A DNA stretch of 17,137 nucleotides from CAZBBC01 sp964489835 (lineage in GTDB: Bacteria > Calditrichota > Calditrichia > JAJRVZ01): assembly GCA_964489835.1 (NCBI GenBank), contig CAZBBC010000105.1, forward strand, positions 1 through 17,137, read 5' to 3'. Shown here piece by piece: positions 14,723 to 17,137 of the stretch (the first letter of the stretch is position 1; each line of letters begins with the position of its first letter). The position numbers and the translations under genes are program-made. The notes beneath the pieces were generated by a model. That model was not told the origin of the DNA, made no database searches, and saw nothing but the letters and a program-made list of their open reading frames with translations.

Positions 14723-15358
14723 ATGTGCAGATTACTCTACGTTAGATCCAAAAATGAATTTGATATCCACCAGCACCTGGAATATTTTGCCGGAATTTCC
14801 AAGAATAGCAAAGAATACCAGGGAGATGGATGGGGTTGTTCCTATCTTATTGAAAATGAGTGGAAAAATTATAAAAGTATCACACCTATATGGGAAGATG
14901 ACTTCAGTTGTTTTGGGAAAACAACATTGCTCGTAGCCCATGCCCGTAGTGCCTTTCGGGATCAGGATATTGGTGTGCAGAACAATATGCCCTTTTCTGA
15001 AAATTCTTTGAGATATATTTTTAATGGTGAAATGCATGGTGTTAAAATACGTGAGAAAGGAAGTATCGGGGCTGAGAAGCTTTTTAACTTTATCCTTAGA
15101 TTTTATAAAGGAAAATTGATAGAGGCACTGGAAAAAAGCGTACAAATAGTCGAAAAACGAAGCCGCTATATCAAAGCCATGAATATTATAATCGCTGATA
15201 AAGAACATGCCTACGTGGTATCATATTTTAATGAAGATCCGGGGTATTTTTCTTTAAATCTCAAACGCTCCGAATCCGAACTGATTCTCTGTTCCGATCC
15301 CTATCCCGGTCAAAAAAATTGGCAATTGATCGAGAATAAAACGATTAGGAAATTTTGA
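14723..15358 (+). CDS. Class II glutamine amidotransferase-like (EgtC-like) Ntn hydrolase in the lysine operon
   Basis: This 211-residue protein begins Met-Cys-Arg-Leu-Leu, so removal of Met would expose C2 as the N-terminal nucleophile of class II amidotransferases. Supporting motifs are GDGWG (34-38), AHARSAF (72-78) with the substrate-binding Arg75, NNMPF (87-91), and the oxyanion-hole pair N101-G102 in FNGEMHG. There is no synthetase or phosphosugar domain, so it is a stand-alone glutaminase-type domain like YafJ or EgtC. EgtC hydrolyses a γ-glutamyl amide in ergothioneine synthesis. Here the gene sits between lysY and lysZ, one base before the lysZ ATG (TGAAATG). Since lysine is finally held on LysW by a γ-glutamyl-type amide, a release or editing role is a reasonable inference. 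It is not a recognised member of the LysW pathway as I know it. The Shine-Dalgarno is weak. Confidence 0.85.
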   Translation: MCRLLYVRSKNEFDIHQHLEYFAGISKNSKEYQGDGWGCSYLIENEWKNYKSITPIWEDDFSCFGKTTLLVAHARSAFRDQDIGVQNNMPFSENSLRYIFNGEMHGVKIREKGSIGAEKLFNFILRFYKGKLIEALEKSVQIVEKRSRYIKAMNIIIADKEHAYVVSYFNEDPGYFSLNLKRSESELILCSDPYPGQKNWQLIENKTIRKF

Positions 15359-15359
15359 A

Positions 15360-16151
15360 ATGATAATTGTAAAAATCGGTGGTGGAGAATCAATTAATCT
15401 CCAGGGAATTATTTCTGATCTTGCGGAAATATCCGAATCCTTTATTATTGTACACGGGGCAAATGCACTTCGTGATCAATTAGCAAAAGAATTGAAAAAA
15501 CCAAAGAAAATCATTACCTCCGTTACAGGATATAGCAGTGTTTTTTCTGATGAGAGCGCGCTGGATATAATGATGATGGCCTATGCCGGTTTAAAAAATA
15601 AACGAATCGTTGAACTGTGCCATCAGAGAGGGATCAATGCAGTGGGTCTTTCAGGCCTGGATGGCAAAATAATTCAAGGCAAAAGAAATACCGGTATCCG
15701 TGTAAAGGAAAACGGAAAACTGAAAATTATTCGTGATTTTTCAGGAAAACCGCAAAAAATAAATCAACGGCTATTGAATCTTCTTCTCGAAAATGGTTTT
15801 ATTCCTGTCCTTTGCGTTCCCATTATCGATGAGAACAATTACGCCATCAATTCTGAAAATGATGATATTATTAATGTTTTGCAGCAATCTGTTCATGCCC
15901 AAAAAATTATTCAGCTGATTGAAGCACCAGGATTATTAAATGATCCGGAGGATCGCGATACTTTAATGCAGACGATTCCACATCATCAGTTACAACAACT
16001 TGAGGAACGGCTGCCAGGACGGATGAAACGGAAAATCCTGGCTATAAGAAAATTATTCGAAACGGGGGCTCATTATGTTATCATATCCGACGGGCGTGTG
16101 GATCATCCCATTCATGACGCCTTAGCCAGAAAGGGGACAGTAATAACATGA
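15360..16151 (+). CDS. lysZ: LysW-γ-α-aminoadipate kinase
   Basis: This 263-residue amino acid kinase, related to ArgB, phosphorylates the side-chain carboxyl of LysW-bound α-aminoadipate before LysY reduction. K5 and the glycine loop G7-G8-G9 bind ATP phosphates. VHGANALRD (31-39), GLSGLDGKI (96-104) and NSENDDI (154-160) match substrate- and metal-binding regions. GRMKRKI (220-226) and SDGRVDHPIHDAL (243-255) closely resemble Thermus LysZ. The usual N-terminal GGA is GGGE here, as in other LysZ proteins of the KxGG type. The start lies one base after the amidotransferase stop, and the stop overlaps the lysJ start by four bases (ATGA), so it is embedded in one coupled operon. ArgB of the acetylated arginine route is less likely given the context. 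Confidence 0.92.
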   Translation: MIIVKIGGGESINLQGIISDLAEISESFIIVHGANALRDQLAKELKKPKKIITSVTGYSSVFSDESALDIMMMAYAGLKNKRIVELCHQRGINAVGLSGLDGKIIQGKRNTGIRVKENGKLKIIRDFSGKPQKINQRLLNLLLENGFIPVLCVPIIDENNYAINSENDDIINVLQQSVHAQKIIQLIEAPGLLNDPEDRDTLMQTIPHHQLQQLEERLPGRMKRKILAIRKLFETGAHYVIISDGRVDHPIHDALARKGTVIT

Positions 16152-17137
16152 CCGATTTCAAAAATCTCGAAGATACCTATGGTTTAAGCTTATTTAAAAA
16201 ACGTGAAATTGCTCTGGTCAAAGGAAAAAACGACAAAGTCTGGGATGAAAACGGTAAAGAATATATTGATTGTACTTCCGGGCATGGGGTGGCCAGTATT
16301 GGGCATGCCAATGATAAATTAATTGAAGCCCTCAGGCAACAAGCGGAAAAATTGATCACTTGTACCGGCTCCTTTTATAATGAAACACGGGCGATGCTCA
16401 TGGATAAACTGGTGAAGATTTCTCCTCCCGGTCTCGTAAAAACATTTCTTTGTAATTCTGGAGCAGAGAGTGTTGAAGCGGCTTTTAAGTTCGTTCGGCT
16501 GAACCATAAAAAAACAGAATTTATCTCCGCAATGCGCGGATTTCATGGCCGGACATTCGGAGCCCTTAGTGCTACCTTTAATCCTAATTACCGCCATCCT
16601 TTTGAACCATTAGTTCCGGGATTCCATTTTGTTCCATTTAACAATATCGATAAGTTGGCGGAAACAATTAATGACAATACAGCCGCAATTATTCTGGAAG
16701 TGGTCCAGGGTGAGGGTGGGATTCACATCGGAGACCCGGACTATTTCAACCAGGTGCAACAAATATGTTCGGAGAAGAAGATCTTCTTAATAATTGACGA
16801 AGTGCAAACCGGCTTCGGACGAACAGGTAAATTTTTTGCCTGTGATCACTTTAAGATCAAACCCGATCTACTTTGTATTTCAAAGGCAATGGCTGGTGGT
16901 TTCCCGATAGGTGCAGTGCTCTGCTCTTCTGCAATCAAGGTTCCTTATGGAAAACATGGTACAACATTCGGCGGTAATCCCTTAGCCTGTGCTGCCTCAC
17001 TGGCAACGATAGAGTTCATAATTGAGAATGATCTACCGCAACAAGCTGAAAAAAAAGGTGCTTTTTTTGCGAAAAAATTTGTCGGATATAATCCAGAGCT
17101 TGTCAGAGAAGTGAGACAGATTGGTTTGATGATTGGA
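16148..17137 (+). CDS. lysJ: LysW-γ-lysine aminotransferase (C-terminus cut by window edge)
   Basis: The first 330 codons of a class III PLP aminotransferase are visible. Family members are about 390-400 residues, so roughly the last 60-70 are missing. LysJ transfers an amino group from glutamate to the LysW-bound aminoadipate semialdehyde, giving LysW-γ-lysine. Seen directly are the cofactor phosphate-binding NSGAESVEAAFK, HGRTFGALSATFN, the PLP-nitrogen Asp D217 in IIDEVQTGFGRTG, and the Schiff-base lysine K246 in CISKAMAGGFPIGAVL. The pattern is shared with ArgD/acetylornithine aminotransferase, and only the LysW cluster decides the name. The ATG overlaps the lysZ stop as ATGA. No Shine-Dalgarno is evident, consistent with translational coupling. 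lysK, encoding the releasing peptidase in other organisms, may lie just beyond the edge. Confidence 0.9.
   Translation, partial: MTDFKNLEDTYGLSLFKKREIALVKGKNDKVWDENGKEYIDCTSGHGVASIGHANDKLIEALRQQAEKLITCTGSFYNETRAMLMDKLVKISPPGLVKTFLCNSGAESVEAAFKFVRLNHKKTEFISAMRGFHGRTFGALSATFNPNYRHPFEPLVPGFHFVPFNNIDKLAETINDNTAAIILEVVQGEGGIHIGDPDYFNQVQQICSEKKIFLIIDEVQTGFGRTGKFFACDHFKIKPDLLCISKAMAGGFPIGAVLCSSAIKVPYGKHGTTFGGNPLACAASLATIEFIIENDLPQQAEKKGAFFAKKFVGYNPELVREVRQIGLMIG

Noticed and set aside
14694..14936. Plus-strand frame of about 80 codons overlapping the amidotransferase start
   Set aside because: It is out of frame with the MCRLL and GDGWG motifs and has no domain signal.
14732..15208. Open frame of about 158 codons on the minus strand
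   Set aside because: It is antisense to the amidotransferase-like gene, whose catalytic motifs are all in the plus-strand frame.
13608..17137. Arginine genes argC, argB and argD
   Set aside because: The GCNAT active-site context, the LysZ-like GRMKRK segment and linkage to lysW, lysX and homocitrate synthase favour the lysine pathway, although a dual role remains possible.

Overview
The window looks like AT-rich chromosomal DNA from a Gram-negative (diderm) bacterium. It carries a TamB-type envelope protein, a β-barrel outer-membrane protein with a C-terminal aromatic residue, a lipobox protein and an RmlB sugar-nucleotide enzyme. The tripartite peptidase/TolB-propeller/Omp85-like protein, the weak Shine-Dalgarno sites in front of several genes and the low GC suggest an FCB-group or neighbouring lineage (for example Marinimicrobia, Calditrichota or Ignavibacteria-like). 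This placement is inference from gene content, not a phylogenetic result. No plasmid, phage, transposase gene, rRNA, tRNA or CRISPR array was seen.

Region 1 (1-5469, minus strand) holds three envelope genes. They are a very long TamB/AsmA-like protein that runs off the left edge, a membrane-anchored NodB polysaccharide deacetylase with an N-terminal B-box-like zinc finger, and dTDP-glucose 4,6-dehydratase (RmlB) just upstream of the deacetylase. The 267 bases between the TamB-like start and the deacetylase stop show no gene. Region 2 (5620-10351, plus strand) is a tight three-gene unit read divergently from rmlB. It encodes a 943-residue peptidase-propeller-barrel protein, a BamB-like PQQ-propeller lipoprotein starting on the next base, and a PEGA-domain membrane protein overlapping it by 17 bases. 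It looks like an outer-membrane assembly or surface-processing module.

Region 3 (10352-11148) is about 800 bases without a gene. It is filled with dispersed-repeat material: a degenerate fold-back repeat, a 240-base MITE-like element with imperfect inverted ends, and two TCCC/GGGA hairpins. It ends with a plausible promoter and a strong terminator-like hairpin directly before lysW.

Region 4 (11149-17137, plus strand) is a LysW-dependent (α-aminoadipate) lysine biosynthesis cluster: lysW carrier, homocitrate synthase, a repeat-filled gap, then lysX, lysY, a class II glutamine-amidotransferase-like gene, lysZ and lysJ (cut by the right edge). LysX attaches α-aminoadipate to the C-terminal Glu of LysW. 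LysZ phosphorylates it, LysY reduces it and LysJ aminates it, leaving lysine held on LysW by a γ-glutamyl-type amide bond. Homoaconitase, homoisocitrate dehydrogenase and the releasing peptidase LysK are not in the window. The most interesting feature is the amidotransferase-like (EgtC-like) gene between lysY and lysZ: this superfamily includes enzymes that hydrolyse γ-glutamyl amides, so it could release lysine from LysW or edit the carrier.
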